From Deltaproteobacteria bacterium (GTDB lineage Bacteria; UBA10199; SPLOWO2-01-44-7), in NCBI GenBank assembly GCA_023265595.1, contig JAHFSU010000001.1, positions 1-52,317 on the forward strand: a stretch of DNA of 52,317 bases. Direction: 5' to 3'. The notes under the pieces were generated by a model that was not told where the DNA came from, ran no database searches, and worked only from the letters and a program-made list of their open reading frames with translations. Of the stretch, positions 7,966 to 16,541 are shown in pieces (position 1 is the first letter of the stretch; the number at the start of each line of letters is the position of its first letter). The position numbers were made by a program, and so were the translations under genes.

Positions 7966-8507
7966 TCGACATCCATCGTAATCACACCGCAGGCAATGCG
8001 TGCTCCGGAATTACCGGAGGGGTCTGTTTTTTCATCATCAGGGTCGGCATGTATAACCAAGGATGTCCCGCCGGGATGAAAAAGAGAATTATCGGGCCCC
8101 TCCACAAGCGTGACATCGGGGAGTATCAGTTCCACCTCCACTTTCCCGTTTTCAAAAACAGCGATGTTCGGAATGTCGCCGGCATGATGTCCTTTCGGAT
8201 TTTCAAAACCGTGTTGCCTTTTAGAAGGGTTGAAATGGGAACCGGCCGAGACAAAACCGGGTCCTTCGCAAAATCCTTTTTCGTGAATATGAAACCCATG
8301 CTCACCGGCTGGCAATTTTTTCAATTTTAAAGTAGCTTTTACCTGATCCTTCACCTCCGTTAAGGTGGCGCTCCCTACCTTTTCTCCTGCAACATTATAA
8401 AAAACAGCCCTTCCTTTTGGAGCCCCTGTTTTTGCAAACAGATAGGAGTTGGTGAAACTGAAAAAAGAAAGGAAACTCAAAACAGACACCCAAAAAAAAA
8501 GTTTCAT
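7962..8507 (-). CDS. sodC: Periplasmic Cu/Zn superoxide dismutase
   Basis: The protein has 181 aa from ATG 8507, preceded by AGGGGG at 7-8 bases; an in-frame GTG lies two codons upstream. A hydrophobic signal peptide (~25 residues) implies export. Metal ligands are evident: HGFHIHEKG (two Cu His), NPSKRQHG (bridging His), HHAGDIPN (Zn His and Asp) and [10 protein letters not shown] (Cu His). The disulfide cysteines sit in KGFCEGPG and ARIACGVI. It dismutes superoxide in the periplasm. It overlaps ferritin tail to tail by 4 bases (stop TAG within CTAA). Confidence 0.95.
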   Translation of the reverse strand: MKLFFWVSVLSFLSFFSFTNSYLFAKTGAPKGRAVFYNVAGEKVGSATLTEVKDQVKATLKLKKLPAGEHGFHIHEKGFCEGPGFVSAGSHFNPSKRQHGFENPKGHHAGDIPNIAVFENGKVEVELILPDVTLVEGPDNSLFHPGGTSLVIHADPDDEKTDPSGNSGARIACGVITMDVD

Positions 8508-8564
8508 AAGCACCCCCTTAATTATTTACTCTGAGATTATACGGCGTCATATTAGCGGTGATTC

Positions 8565-8593
8565 TTGTACTTCAAAAACATAAAAGTTAAAAT
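8565..8593 (+). promoter_or_regulatory. Candidate promoter of the histidine kinase gene
   Basis: TTGTAC (8565-8570) and TAAAAT (8588-8593) are 17 bases apart. The predicted leader is only ~9 bases, with AAAGGA directly abutting the ATG at 8609. Confidence 0.5.
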
Positions 8594-8608
8594 GGGATTT
8601 ATAAAGGA

Positions 8609-9685
8609 ATGAAAGAAAACAAACTCGCCATTTTATTACTGGAAGATAATCCAGCCGACGCCCAGCTTTTTCTGGCACTCTTGAAAGAGCAAAACGAATT
8701 TGAGTGTAGAGTCAAGCATATTGAGCGTTTGGAAAAGGGCTTAAAAGCCCTTGAAGAGGGTTCGTTTGCAATTATCCTTGCCGATTTGGGTCTTCCCGAC
8801 AGCGATGGGCTTGATACCGTTCGCAAGATTGTTGCTAAAGCCCCGAACAGTCCGATAGTGGTCCTAACAGGAAATATTGATGTCTCTTTGGGAGTCAAGG
8901 CATTGCGATGCGGGGCACAGGATTATCTTGTCAAGAATGACCTCTCTTCAGCACTCCTGATCCGTTCCATTCAATATTCTCTGGAACGAAAAAACCTCGA
9001 AAAACTTAAAGATGAATTTGTGGGGGTTGTATCTCATGAAATGCGAACCCCTCTCGCCATTATTAAAGAGGGTGTCAGCAACATCGTTGACAGGTTGGCC
9101 GGTCCTTTAAACGAGGAGCAAACGGAAATTCTGAAGGTAACCGAACAAAATATAGAACGCCTGAAACGGATGATTGATAATGTGCTCAGTTTTTCAAGGC
9201 TGGAGGCAGGCAAGACACCCATGAATTGCGTCCGGCTTAATCTGGAATCGCTTTTGTTGGAGGTTACAAATAATTTTCAAAAATTGACCTCTCGGGGCAA
9301 AATCAAACTGCATTGCCATGCCCCCTCAAAATTGCCTCCCGTTTTTGCTGACTCGGAGATGATTACAAAAGTGTTGAACAATCTGATTGAAAATGCCTTC
9401 CGTTTTGCTAAATCAAAAGTGGAGGTGTATGCGGAACGAAAAGGGGATACCCTTCAGGTCTCTATTGTCAATAATGGCCCCGCTATTGATCTGGAATATC
9501 ATTCAAAAATGTTCCAGAAATTTTACCAGATCACAAGACCAACCGGCGGCGGTTATAAGGGGACAGGCCTCGGGCTGGCCATCTGCAGGAAAATCATCGC
9601 GATGCATCACGGAAATATTTGGGTAGAGAGCAAACCGAAAGAAAAGGTCTTTTTTCATTTTACCCTTCCCATCGACCAACCGTAA
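8609..9685 (+). CDS. Hybrid histidine kinase, receiver-HisKA-HATPase
   Basis: The protein has 358 aa and no transmembrane helix or signal peptide, so it is soluble. Residues 1-120 are a receiver domain: E12-D13, phospho-acceptor D59 (LADLGLPD), T87, K109 (YLVKND). HisKA follows with the H-box FVGVVSHEMRTPL (H143). The HATPase_c domain has the N box NLIENAFRF, then VNNGPAID, and the G2 box GTGLGLAICRKI. The receiver is N-terminal, so the kinase is probably gated by phosphorylation of its own receiver rather than by a classical sensor domain (inference). No adjacent output regulator is present. The nearest receiver gene, at 5570, is broken. Confidence 0.92.
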   Translation: MKENKLAILLLEDNPADAQLFLALLKEQNEFECRVKHIERLEKGLKALEEGSFAIILADLGLPDSDGLDTVRKIVAKAPNSPIVVLTGNIDVSLGVKALRCGAQDYLVKNDLSSALLIRSIQYSLERKNLEKLKDEFVGVVSHEMRTPLAIIKEGVSNIVDRLAGPLNEEQTEILKVTEQNIERLKRMIDNVLSFSRLEAGKTPMNCVRLNLESLLLEVTNNFQKLTSRGKIKLHCHAPSKLPPVFADSEMITKVLNNLIENAFRFAKSKVEVYAERKGDTLQVSIVNNGPAIDLEYHSKMFQKFYQITRPTGGGYKGTGLGLAICRKIIAMHHGNIWVESKPKEKVFFHFTLPIDQP

Positions 9686-9688
9686 TTG

Positions 9689-9763
9689 TCGGGGTGATAG
9701 GATTTGAACCTACGGCCCCCTGCTCCCAAAGCAGGTGCTCTAGCCAGGCTGAGCTACACCCCG
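9689..9763 (-). tRNA. tRNA-Pro(TGG)
   Basis: The 75-nt cloverleaf on the minus strand has acceptor CGGGGTG/CACCCCG, D stem GCTC/GAGC, anticodon stem CCTGC/GCAGG with loop TTTGGGA (anticodon TGG), T arm GTAGG-TTCAAAT-CCTAT, discriminator A. CCA is not encoded. Its first ten bases are also the end of the rdgB coding sequence. It is 3 bases from the convergent histidine kinase stop codon. Confidence 0.95.
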
Positions 9764-10335
9764 AAAAATTTTGTCGCTAAAACAGTCTTTAACTTCTCCA
9801 ACGCCTTCCCGCGATGACTAATCCTATTTTTTTGTTCTAACGGAATTTCGGCCAATGTGCAACGGAAGGAGGATATCCAAAAAACAGGATCATAGCCAAA
9901 CCCTTCTCTCCCCGACGATTTTTCAGCAATCGTCCCGTTCAATTTTCCTGAAACCGTAATCTCCCGTCCATCAGGATGAACCAGCGCAACGACCGTTTCA
10001 AAATGGGCCCCCCTTTTTTCAAAAGAGAGGCCTTCCAGTTCTTTCAATAATTTTTTGATATTATCCTGAGCGGTCGCTTGTTCCCCGGCATACCGTGCCG
10101 ACAAAATCCCCGGCCTTCCATCCAGTGCATCGACAAAAAGGCCGGTATCATCGGCCAAGGCCCACATACCAGCCTTTACAGCCACAAGCCTTGCCTTTTG
10201 AAGCGCATTCTCCCGAAGGGTCTCCCCTTCTTCCTTCAAATCAAAATTTTCCCGCGGGAGAATTTCGACCGTTGTTAAATAAGCCTTGATCTCCTCAATT
10301 TTATGCCGATTATTTGTGGCCAAAACCAGCTTCAC
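9754..10335 (-). CDS. rdgB: XTP/dITP diphosphatase (RdgB/HAM1 family)
   Basis: The protein has 193 aa from GTG 10335, which has AAGAGGTG 5-6 bases upstream and gives the typical N-terminus [16 protein letters not shown]; an in-frame ATG at 10356 is less likely. Family motifs are [29 protein letters not shown] and [11 protein letters not shown], with a C-terminal SHRGKAL. The enzyme hydrolyses non-canonical purine triphosphates (ITP, dITP, XTP) to the monophosphate, keeping them out of nucleic acids. The start overlaps the end of rph by 26 bases. The last codons (GGG GTG TAG) lie inside tRNA-Pro, so the stop codon is tRNA bases 8-10. Confidence 0.93.
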   Translation of the reverse strand: MKLVLATNNRHKIEEIKAYLTTVEILPRENFDLKEEGETLRENALQKARLVAVKAGMWALADDTGLFVDALDGRPGILSARYAGEQATAQDNIKKLLKELEGLSFEKRGAHFETVVALVHPDGREITVSGKLNGTIAEKSSGREGFGYDPVFWISSFRCTLAEIPLEQKNRISHRGKALEKLKTVLATKFFGV

Positions 10336-11035
10336 GCAACACCTCTTTTTGTGCATGGATCAATTCCCGTATCCCTTTTGCCCCCAGTTTTTTGAGTAAT
10401 GTTAATTCTTTGTCGTTGAAGGGGTTGTGTTCTGCCGTCCCTTGAATCTCGATGAAACGCCCCTTCCCAGTCATCACCAAATTCATGTCGACATCGGCCT
10501 TGGAATCTTTTTCATAATCGAGATCGAGCCACGGTTTTCTTTTCACTATGCCCACACTGACCGCCGCAACAAAATCTTTCAGAGGCCACTGTTTGATCTT
10601 TTTATTTCGCATCAAAAACCGGCAGGCCAATGCTAAAGCGACATAACTGCCCGTGATCGAAGCGGTACGCGTTCCCCCATCGGCTTGCAAGACATCGCAA
10701 TCGATGAGGATCGAACGCTCTCCCATTTTTTTGAAATCGACCACACCGCGCAGGGCCCTGCCGATCAGACGTTGAATCTCCTGCGTCCGACTCGCCTGTT
10801 TTCCCTTAGCCGCTTCCCGATTGGTCCGCGTATGGGTTGCACGCGGAAGCATCCCGTATTCCGCCGTGACCCATCCTTCTCCCGAATTTTTTTTAAAATC
10901 GGGAACTTTTTCTTCCACACTGGCCGTACACAAAACCTTCGTATGGCCCATCGTGATCAGGCACGACCCTTCGGCATACGGATTCCACCCCGGCTCTAGT
11001 TTCAAAGGTCTCAATTCATTAAATTTCTTTTGCAT
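10310..11035 (-). CDS. rph: Ribonuclease PH
   Basis: The protein has 241 aa if started at ATG 11035 ([17 protein letters not shown]), which matches the usual RNase PH N-terminus; ATG 11071 adds 12 residues. Neither start has a clear Shine-Dalgarno site. Conserved blocks are [73 protein letters not shown] and [11 protein letters not shown]. It is a phosphorolytic 3'-5' exoribonuclease that trims tRNA 3' ends. It is coupled to rdgB, a common rph-rdgB pairing, and the tRNA-Pro gene follows immediately. Confidence 0.93.
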   Translation of the reverse strand: MQKKFNELRPLKLEPGWNPYAEGSCLITMGHTKVLCTASVEEKVPDFKKNSGEGWVTAEYGMLPRATHTRTNREAAKGKQASRTQEIQRLIGRALRGVVDFKKMGERSILIDCDVLQADGGTRTASITGSYVALALACRFLMRNKKIKQWPLKDFVAAVSVGIVKRKPWLDLDYEKDSKADVDMNLVMTGKGRFIEIQGTAEHNPFNDKELTLLKKLGAKGIRELIHAQKEVLREAGFGHK

Positions 11036-11100
11036 AAAGAGGCCCGTACCATAGCTATCTTGTCTTGTCATGGAGAAAGGCCGCTGTTAACATCCGCCTG

Positions 11101-11745
11101 ATGCCATTTCGATATGCCATTATTTTGGGAATCTTTTTGGCTCTGCTGACGACACCGGCTTTTGCAAAACTCCCCCGCAAAGGTTTTATGAAAGGGCCTT
11201 ATATTACTTTGACCGGCGGGGTCATGCAGTTCGATTGGGACAAAAATTCACGAACCGGTGTGGAAGAAGGGGCACCGTGGGAACCTATGATGGGTTTGGG
11301 TTTTGGCTGGAACCTCAACGACTGGCTCGCTCCGGAATTATTAATCCGTTACACAACCGATGATAATCAGGGCAGAAGAGAATATATAGCGGGGGCCAAT
11401 TTTGGATTTGTCTTCAGTTGGCTTGCCAAACCTCTTTTGGATTTTGAAAAATGGCGAGTACTCCCTTTCATTAAACCGGGCTTTGGTTTGCAGGTTGCTG
11501 TTTTGCCGGGGGATCCTTCATCCGCAGATAACAAAGTTACTTCCATCGGCTTTGGCCCCAGCGTAGGCGGCGGCATCCGATTTTTGTACAATAAATATCT
11601 CTATTTCGGGTTGGAAGCCCAAGAGGAAATCTTGAAACAGCAAAATGTCATCCAAACATTGAACACCGGCGCCACCCTACAAATCTACAAGGGGGGATGG
11701 GTCTCGCAGTTTGAAACCTTCGCAACGATAGGACTCCACTTTTAA
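11101..11745 (+). CDS. Small outer-membrane beta-barrel protein
   Basis: The protein has 214 aa from ATG 11101 (MPFRYAIILGIFLALLTTPAFA is a signal peptide); an upstream in-frame start at 11065 would overlap rph. The mature part alternates aromatic and polar residues in amphipathic strands (GPYITLTGGVMQF, LLIRYTTDDN, GFVFSWL, KYLYFGLEAQEE) and ends with Phe (FATIGLHF), the C-terminal signature of BAM substrates. It is a clear paralogue of the protein at 40704 (shared FGWN, PFIKPGFG / PYAKVGGG, YLYFGLE / YLYVGVD, VGVHF / IGLHF). It overlaps the convergent dnaB by 4 bases. The specific function is unknown. Confidence 0.82.
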   Translation: MPFRYAIILGIFLALLTTPAFAKLPRKGFMKGPYITLTGGVMQFDWDKNSRTGVEEGAPWEPMMGLGFGWNLNDWLAPELLIRYTTDDNQGRREYIAGANFGFVFSWLAKPLLDFEKWRVLPFIKPGFGLQVAVLPGDPSSADNKVTSIGFGPSVGGGIRFLYNKYLYFGLEAQEEILKQQNVIQTLNTGATLQIYKGGWVSQFETFATIGLHF

Positions 11746-13133
11746 AACGGGGCATCCATATCCTCTTCGGCCGTTTCGCCGGCGGCGGTTGGTAAAAATT
11801 CATCCGCGGCGCGGGCCAGATTTTCAAAGCGGGTAAACTGATTCAAAAAGGCGAGGTTCACTTTTCCGGTCGGACCGTTTCTCTGTTTGCCAATGATGAC
11901 CTCGGCTTTGCCGGCGTCGGGACTCTCCGTGTTGTACATTTCATCGCGATAAATCATCATCACCACATCCGCATCCTGTTCGATGCTCCCGCTTTCACGT
12001 AAATCCGAAAGCATCGGGCGTTTGTCTTGGCGGCTCTCCACGCCGCGATTGAGCTGGGAAAGGGCAATGACCGGGACGTGCAGCTCCTTGGCCAGCGCTT
12101 TAAGACTTCTCGAGATATCCGAGATCTCCTGTTCACGGCTTCCGAAACGGCCGGAGGCCCTGACCAATTGCAAATAATCGACCACCAAAAGCCCCAGCCC
12201 TTTTTCCTTCTTGAGCCGTCTCGCCTTTGCCCTCATTTCCAAAACAGTCAGCATCGGTGAATCGTCGATAAAAATCGGGGCCTCCGATAAAATGCCGGCG
12301 GCACGGGTCAGTTTAGGCCAATCATTTTCAGAAAGAAAACCGCCGCGCAGTTTGTACGAATCGACCTTGGCGCGTGAACACAAAAGCCGTTGCACCAACT
12401 GTTCTTTCGACATTTCGAGTGAAAAAATGGCACAGGGGACTTTGGCCTCGCACGCGGCATTCTCCATAATGTTGAGCGAAAAAGCGGTTTTGCCGGAACT
12501 GGGCCGTCCGGCCACAATCACCAAATCGGAAGACTGCAAGCCGGAGGTAATGCGGTCCAAATCTTTGAAGCCGCTCGGCACACCGGTGATCAATTCCTTT
12601 TTTTCGTACAATTGTTCGATGGTTTTAAAACTCGATTTGACAACGTCTTTGACCGGCACAAAACTCTGCTGGATCCGGCTGGAAGCCACCTCAAAAATAA
12701 TTCGCTCGGCCTCATCAAGAAATTCCTCAACCCCTCCTTCATCGGCATAGCCGCGGCTCACAATATCGGTGGCCCCCTCAATGAGGCGGCGCAAAATCGA
12801 TTTTTCGCGGATGATTTTGGCATAGTGAGCGATATGAGCAGCGGTCGGCGTTTCATCGACAAGGGTCGCCAAAAAGGAGGCGCCGCCCACCGCTTCCAAT
12901 TCTCCCTTGTTCTTTAAAATGTTGGTGATGGTGACGAGGTCGGAGGGCTCATTGGCCTGATACAATTCAATAACAGCCTGAAAAATTTTTCGGTGGGCAT
13001 TGCGGTAAAAATCGGAAGGATCGAGAATTTCGACAACGCGGTTGATCGCATCGTTGTCGATCAACATCCCCCCCAACACAGAACGTTCCGCATCTAAATT
13101 CTGGGGCGGTAGTTTTCCCTTTTCTCCGGGCAT
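11742..13133 (-). CDS. dnaB: Replicative DNA helicase DnaB
   Basis: The 463-aa protein is of normal length. The N-terminal primase-interacting domain (NLDAERSVLGGMLID) is followed by a linker and the RecA-like helicase domain with Walker A GRPSSGKTA (residues 209-217), the LLVVDYLQL Walker B, SQLNRGVESR.DKRP and DLRESGSIEQDADVV. It unwinds DNA at the fork as a hexamer. No intein is present, although DnaB is a common intein host. It is the last gene of the rplY-pth-rpsF-rpsR-DUF2232-rplI run, 8 bases after rplI, and its stop overlaps the convergent barrel gene. Confidence 0.97.
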   Translation of the reverse strand: MPGEKGKLPPQNLDAERSVLGGMLIDNDAINRVVEILDPSDFYRNAHRKIFQAVIELYQANEPSDLVTITNILKNKGELEAVGGASFLATLVDETPTAAHIAHYAKIIREKSILRRLIEGATDIVSRGYADEGGVEEFLDEAERIIFEVASSRIQQSFVPVKDVVKSSFKTIEQLYEKKELITGVPSGFKDLDRITSGLQSSDLVIVAGRPSSGKTAFSLNIMENAACEAKVPCAIFSLEMSKEQLVQRLLCSRAKVDSYKLRGGFLSENDWPKLTRAAGILSEAPIFIDDSPMLTVLEMRAKARRLKKEKGLGLLVVDYLQLVRASGRFGSREQEISDISRSLKALAKELHVPVIALSQLNRGVESRQDKRPMLSDLRESGSIEQDADVVMMIYRDEMYNTESPDAGKAEVIIGKQRNGPTGKVNLAFLNQFTRFENLARAADEFLPTAAGETAEEDMDAPF

Positions 13134-13141
13134 ATGTTTTT

Positions 13142-13591
13142 TTACACCTTGACGACCAATACTTTCACATTCGCCGTGACTTCGGAATGTAATTTCAAAG
13201 AGACCTCATAAATGCCGAGCTGTTTGATCGGTTCCGCCAAGATCACTATTTTCTTGTCGACCAGAATATTTTGGGCGCGCAACGCATCGGCAATATCTTT
13301 CGATGTGACCGATCCGAACAATTTATCTCCTTCGCCTGCCTCTTTTTTGATCGTGACGGAAAGGGTGGCGATATGATTCGCCAGCTCTTCAGATTGTTTT
13401 TTCAGTTTGGCTTGACTGGCCTGCACGGCACGCTTGTGATGCTCCATCTCTTTGACATTGCCCGGGTTCGCCTGAACCGCCTTCCCTTGCGGCAAAAGAA
13501 AATTGCGGGCAAAACCGGGGCTCACTTTTACTATATCCCCTGCCTTCCCCACACTTTTGATGTCTTCTTTTAAAATGACCTCGATATTCAT
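13142..13591 (-). CDS. rplI: 50S ribosomal protein L9
   Basis: The 149-aa protein is the usual length. GGAGGATCG precedes ATG 13591. The N-terminal motif MNIEVILKEDIKSVGKAGD...GFARNFLLPQGKA is diagnostic. The connecting helix and a C-terminal domain (GDKLFGSVTSKDIADAL) follow. It binds 23S rRNA near the L1 stalk. It is located between DUF2232 and dnaB as in many rpsF operons. Confidence 0.97.
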   Translation of the reverse strand: MNIEVILKEDIKSVGKAGDIVKVSPGFARNFLLPQGKAVQANPGNVKEMEHHKRAVQASQAKLKKQSEELANHIATLSVTIKKEAGEGDKLFGSVTSKDIADALRAQNILVDKKIVILAEPIKQLGIYEVSLKLHSEVTANVKVLVVKV

Positions 13592-13602
13592 CGATCCTCC
13601 AT

Positions 13603-14586
13603 CTATTTCTGGTTAACCTGCTGTTTATGCAATTTTCTAAAATCGATCCACATATCCGCAAGGCCCAGTCCCACAACGAACAAGCCCACCATCTGAAAAA
13701 ACAAAATCAGCAAACCATAGATCCCAAAACGAAACAAGAGGGAATATCGCTTCAGGAAAAAGGCCATAATACTCAAACCCTGTACGAAATAGACAAACAA
13801 AACGGTAATGAGGAGGTTTACAGCGGCGACTTTAAGCAGCGGCAAATGAATCGTGTATTGATTGATGAAAAAAAGCCCCCCCGAGGCGATTAAAAGCCAG
13901 ACCAAAAAGTGGGGAATCTGGAGACGCCGAAAATCGCCGGCCCATTTCATCGGTTTGGAGGCACGATAAAAGAGTCTCGGAATCCCGAGATTGATAATGA
14001 CGGTCAAAAGGGTGAAAATCGCAACAACGGCCGGAATCAGACTCGGAAAATAGACGAGCCATCCCTTTGATTGAGTCACAATCATCGCCATTTCAGCCTG
14101 TCTCTCTTTGGGCTGTGTGGCAATCATCTGGTCCAGCGTTGTACCGATTTCGACCAAAAAATGATCGATCATTCCCTTGATGTCGACCCAGCCGATCCAT
14201 TGAAAAAAACCGCCGACCAAAAGCGCCAGTAAGGCCACCGTGATGGTTGTGACGGCCCCTATTTTTTCGAGACGCCATTTTTTCCAGACACCGACACTGA
14301 GTAAAACGGCAATGGTCAGATAATAACCGAAATAGCTGAGGGTCATGATGCTCGACGAAATGATATTGGCTTCGGCGATCGTCTCGGGGAAAAAAGCGAA
14401 AAAGAGAGGGGTTCCCATTAGCAGAGTAAACCCCAAAGAACAAAACCAGTATTTTTTATTGGTCAGGAGGCTTAAATAAAAAAGAGGGAGCGGCGTCAAA
14501 AAAATCAGAAAACCGGTAAAATAGATGGTCACACTAAAAGCGGCCGCACCACAGGCCCGCCCGATTTGTTGAAAATCCGGTTTCAT
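13603..14586 (-). CDS. DUF2232 (YybS-like) integral membrane protein
   Basis: The 327-aa protein has about eight hydrophobic helices (FSVTIYFTGFLIFLTPLPLFYL; LALLVGGFFQWIGWV; FQMVGLFVVGLGLADMWI). It lies between rpsR and rplI, the classical position of DUF2232/YybS proteins in rpsF-rpsR-yybS-rplI-dnaB operons. The biochemical role of the family is unknown. The assignment rests on context plus hydrophobicity. Gaps to its neighbours are 6 and 11 bases, so it is cotranscribed with them. Confidence 0.82.
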   Translation of the reverse strand: MKPDFQQIGRACGAAAFSVTIYFTGFLIFLTPLPLFYLSLLTNKKYWFCSLGFTLLMGTPLFFAFFPETIAEANIISSSIMTLSYFGYYLTIAVLLSVGVWKKWRLEKIGAVTTITVALLALLVGGFFQWIGWVDIKGMIDHFLVEIGTTLDQMIATQPKERQAEMAMIVTQSKGWLVYFPSLIPAVVAIFTLLTVIINLGIPRLFYRASKPMKWAGDFRRLQIPHFLVWLLIASGGLFFINQYTIHLPLLKVAAVNLLITVLFVYFVQGLSIMAFFLKRYSLLFRFGIYGLLILFFQMVGLFVVGLGLADMWIDFRKLHKQQVNQK

Positions 14587-14592
14587 GGAAAA

Positions 14593-14886
14593 TTAATGTA
14601 TCGCTTTTTGCAGCGGTGAAAAAGAGACAATCCCCAAAATGCGGGCTCTTTTGACGGCTTCGGTCAACCGGCGCTGATGAAAGGCACACAACCCACTGAT
14701 CCGGCTCGGCGCAATTTTTTCTCCATCGGAGACATAAGGTTTCAACGCCTTGGCATCTTTGTAATCGATGCGTAATTCCTTATCGACGCAAAAGCGGCAG
14801 GCCTTTTTGCGCATCGGCAATCCCCTGTCTTCGCCTTTATCTCCGAAAGACGACCGGGTTGTTTTCTTAAATTTTCTTTTCTCCAT
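14593..14886 (-). CDS. rpsR: 30S ribosomal protein S18
   Basis: The protein has 97 aa from ATG 14886 (GGGAG upstream; MEKRKFKKTTRSS). An in-frame start ten codons further upstream would lie deeper in rpsF. The S18 core is clear: KKACRFCVDKELRIDYKDAKALKPYVSDGEKIAPSRISGLCAFHQRRLTEAVKRAR. The CxxC and CxxH pairs indicate the zinc-binding (C+) form. The start overlaps the 3' end of rpsF by 20 bases, implying translational coupling of S6 and S18, which bind the ribosome as a pair. Confidence 0.95.
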   Translation of the reverse strand: MEKRKFKKTTRSSFGDKGEDRGLPMRKKACRFCVDKELRIDYKDAKALKPYVSDGEKIAPSRISGLCAFHQRRLTEAVKRARILGIVSFSPLQKAIH

Positions 14887-15259
14887 ATTTTTCTCCCATC
14901 GGTTGAAGAGCGGCAAGGGCTGCGGCTTCTTCCATTTTTTTCAATTCTTCGGCCCGTTTTTCTACATCGACATTTTGCTGCAAGACAACAGTCATCTGTC
15001 GCAATACCCTTTCATCAAAGCGCAAAACCTTTTCAATTTCAGAAACAGCACCTATTTCGGCGGCGTAATCGAGTTGGATATAAAAACCTTCTTTTTGCTT
15101 CTCCATCGGAAAGGCCAACCCCCTCTTGCCCCAAGAACGGTCGAGTAAAATAGTGCCCTTGTAATTGGAAATGAGTTTGCTCAAACGGGTCTTGAGCTCT
15201 TCCAAATCTTTTTCTGTGGCATTCGGTTTCACCACAAAAATGGTTTCATATTCTCTCAT
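14867..15259 (-). CDS. rpsF: 30S ribosomal protein S6
   Basis: The protein has 130 aa, with start ATG 15259 after AAAGGAG. MREYETIFVVKPNATEKDLEEL and RSWGKRGLAFPMEKQKEGFYIQLDYAA are typical of S6. The C-terminal tail is charged and Ala-rich (AEELKKMEEAAALAAL). It forms the S6:S18 heterodimer in the 30S platform. It is 11 bases downstream of pth. Confidence 0.96.
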   Translation of the reverse strand: MREYETIFVVKPNATEKDLEELKTRLSKLISNYKGTILLDRSWGKRGLAFPMEKQKEGFYIQLDYAAEIGAVSEIEKVLRFDERVLRQMTVVLQQNVDVEKRAEELKKMEEAAALAALQPMGEKYGEKKI

Positions 15260-15270
15260 GGTACTCTCCT

Positions 15271-15825
15271 TTAATGATATTTATTCTGCACCCATTGTAA
15301 TCCATGTTTCAAAAAATCGGGTATCGATTGCGCCGCAGCCGTTGTCATTGCTTCCGCAGCCTCTCTTTCCTCTTTCAAAAAGGGTTGCAAAACATATTCG
15401 GCAATATCTTCCGATCCGGCCGGCCTTCCGATCCCCAACCGGACCCGATGGAAATCGGGTGTCGCGATCATGTCGGTGATGGAGCGGACACCATTGTGTC
15501 CTCCATGACCGGAAGCAAAAACCCAGCGTATCTTTCCCAAGGGTAAATCGAGATCGTCGTGAATCACGATCAGATCTTTTGTTGCAACACCTTTTTCTTT
15601 TAAAAGAGCCTGAATCGCCTTACCGCTCAAGTTCATCCAAGTAAACGGTTTGGCCAGCCAGCATTCCTCATTTTCCCATTCACCCCAAGCCACTTGGGCC
15701 AAGGCCGTTTTTTCCCATTCCCATCGGTTTTGTTTGGCCAAGAGATCGACCACTCCAAAACCGATATTGTGCCGATGGGCTTCGTATTCGTGGCCCGGAT
15801 TTCCAAGCCCCACGATCAGCTTCAT
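15271..15825 (-). CDS. pth: Peptidyl-tRNA hydrolase
   Basis: The protein has 184 aa. Catalytic and substrate residues are visible: GLGNPG with N9, HRHNIGF with H19, KPFTWMNLSG (Asn), IHDDLDLPLG (Asp) and SGHGGHNGVRS. It cleaves peptidyl-tRNAs that drop off the ribosome and recycles tRNA. The ATG overlaps the rplY stop as ATGA, so the pair is translationally coupled; rplY-pth is a frequent bacterial pairing. Confidence 0.96.
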   Translation of the reverse strand: MKLIVGLGNPGHEYEAHRHNIGFGVVDLLAKQNRWEWEKTALAQVAWGEWENEECWLAKPFTWMNLSGKAIQALLKEKGVATKDLIVIHDDLDLPLGKIRWVFASGHGGHNGVRSITDMIATPDFHRVRLGIGRPAGSEDIAEYVLQPFLKEEREAAEAMTTAAAQSIPDFLKHGLQWVQNKYH

Positions 15826-16526
15826 TTCTTCTCCGGTTTCGGTTGGGCCTCCTTGCCCTTCGCCTCTGCCCCTGCTGCCGATGCCGCACCCGGTGCGGCG
15901 CCCGCCGCTGTCGGCGCCCCTTCTGCCGGCGCTCCCTCCACAGCAACAGCCGCCGGTGTCGCCTCTTCTTCTTTCGCCGGCGGAACCACGGAGACAATTA
16001 CAAAATCGGTCTCATGGGGAAACTCAACCCCTTCGGGCAATTTTACATCATTGGCATGAACATTTTGGCCGATCTCCAAAGCCGAAACATCGATATCGAT
16101 ATGTTCCGGAATTTGCGTCACCAGACATTTAAGATGCAAGGTGCGTCGTTGTTGTTCGAGCACGCCTCCTTTTTTGACACCTTCTGCCTTACCAACAACG
16201 CGGATCGGAACTTCCACTTCGATTTTTGCTTTCAAATCGACCGATTGAAAATCGACATGGGTAAAATTTCGTTTAAGCGGATGCGCCTGATATTCACGAA
16301 TACGAACGAGGCCTTCTGTTTTGCCATCGACCGTTAATTCAAAAATAGCATTGAAGCCCGCTTCGGTCTTTGTCGCTTTTTCAAGCTCCTTGGCATTGAC
16401 CTGAACCAGTTTTGGCTCTTTCTTCTTGCCGTACACAATTCCCGGAACAAGTCCTTTTCCTCTCAAGGTAGCCAAACCGTGGCCGGCTTGTGCGCGGGTT
16501 TCTGCTGATAATTTTAAACGTTCCAT
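15822..16526 (-). CDS. rplY: 50S ribosomal protein L25 (CTC/TL5 long form)
   Basis: The protein has 234 aa, with GGGAGGA before ATG 16526. The N-terminal L25 domain that binds 5S rRNA (LSAETRAQAGHGLATLRGKGLVPGIVYG) is followed by the beta-rich TL5 C-terminal domain (VEVPIRVVGKAEGVKKGGVLEQQRRTLHLKCL ... IDIDVSALEIGQNVHANDVKLPEG). The tail (~45 residues) is low-complexity Ala/Gly/Glu. It sits between prs and pth as in many Gram-negatives. Confidence 0.95.
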   Translation of the reverse strand: MERLKLSAETRAQAGHGLATLRGKGLVPGIVYGKKKEPKLVQVNAKELEKATKTEAGFNAIFELTVDGKTEGLVRIREYQAHPLKRNFTHVDFQSVDLKAKIEVEVPIRVVGKAEGVKKGGVLEQQRRTLHLKCLVTQIPEHIDIDVSALEIGQNVHANDVKLPEGVEFPHETDFVIVSVVPPAKEEEATPAAVAVEGAPAEGAPTAAGAAPGAASAAGAEAKGKEAQPKPEKK

Positions 16527-16541
16527 AAAATCCTCCCAACT

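Noticed and set aside
11742-13133. Intein in DnaB or RecA (common hosts)
   Set aside because: Both proteins are uninterrupted and of normal length; only SufB carries an intein.
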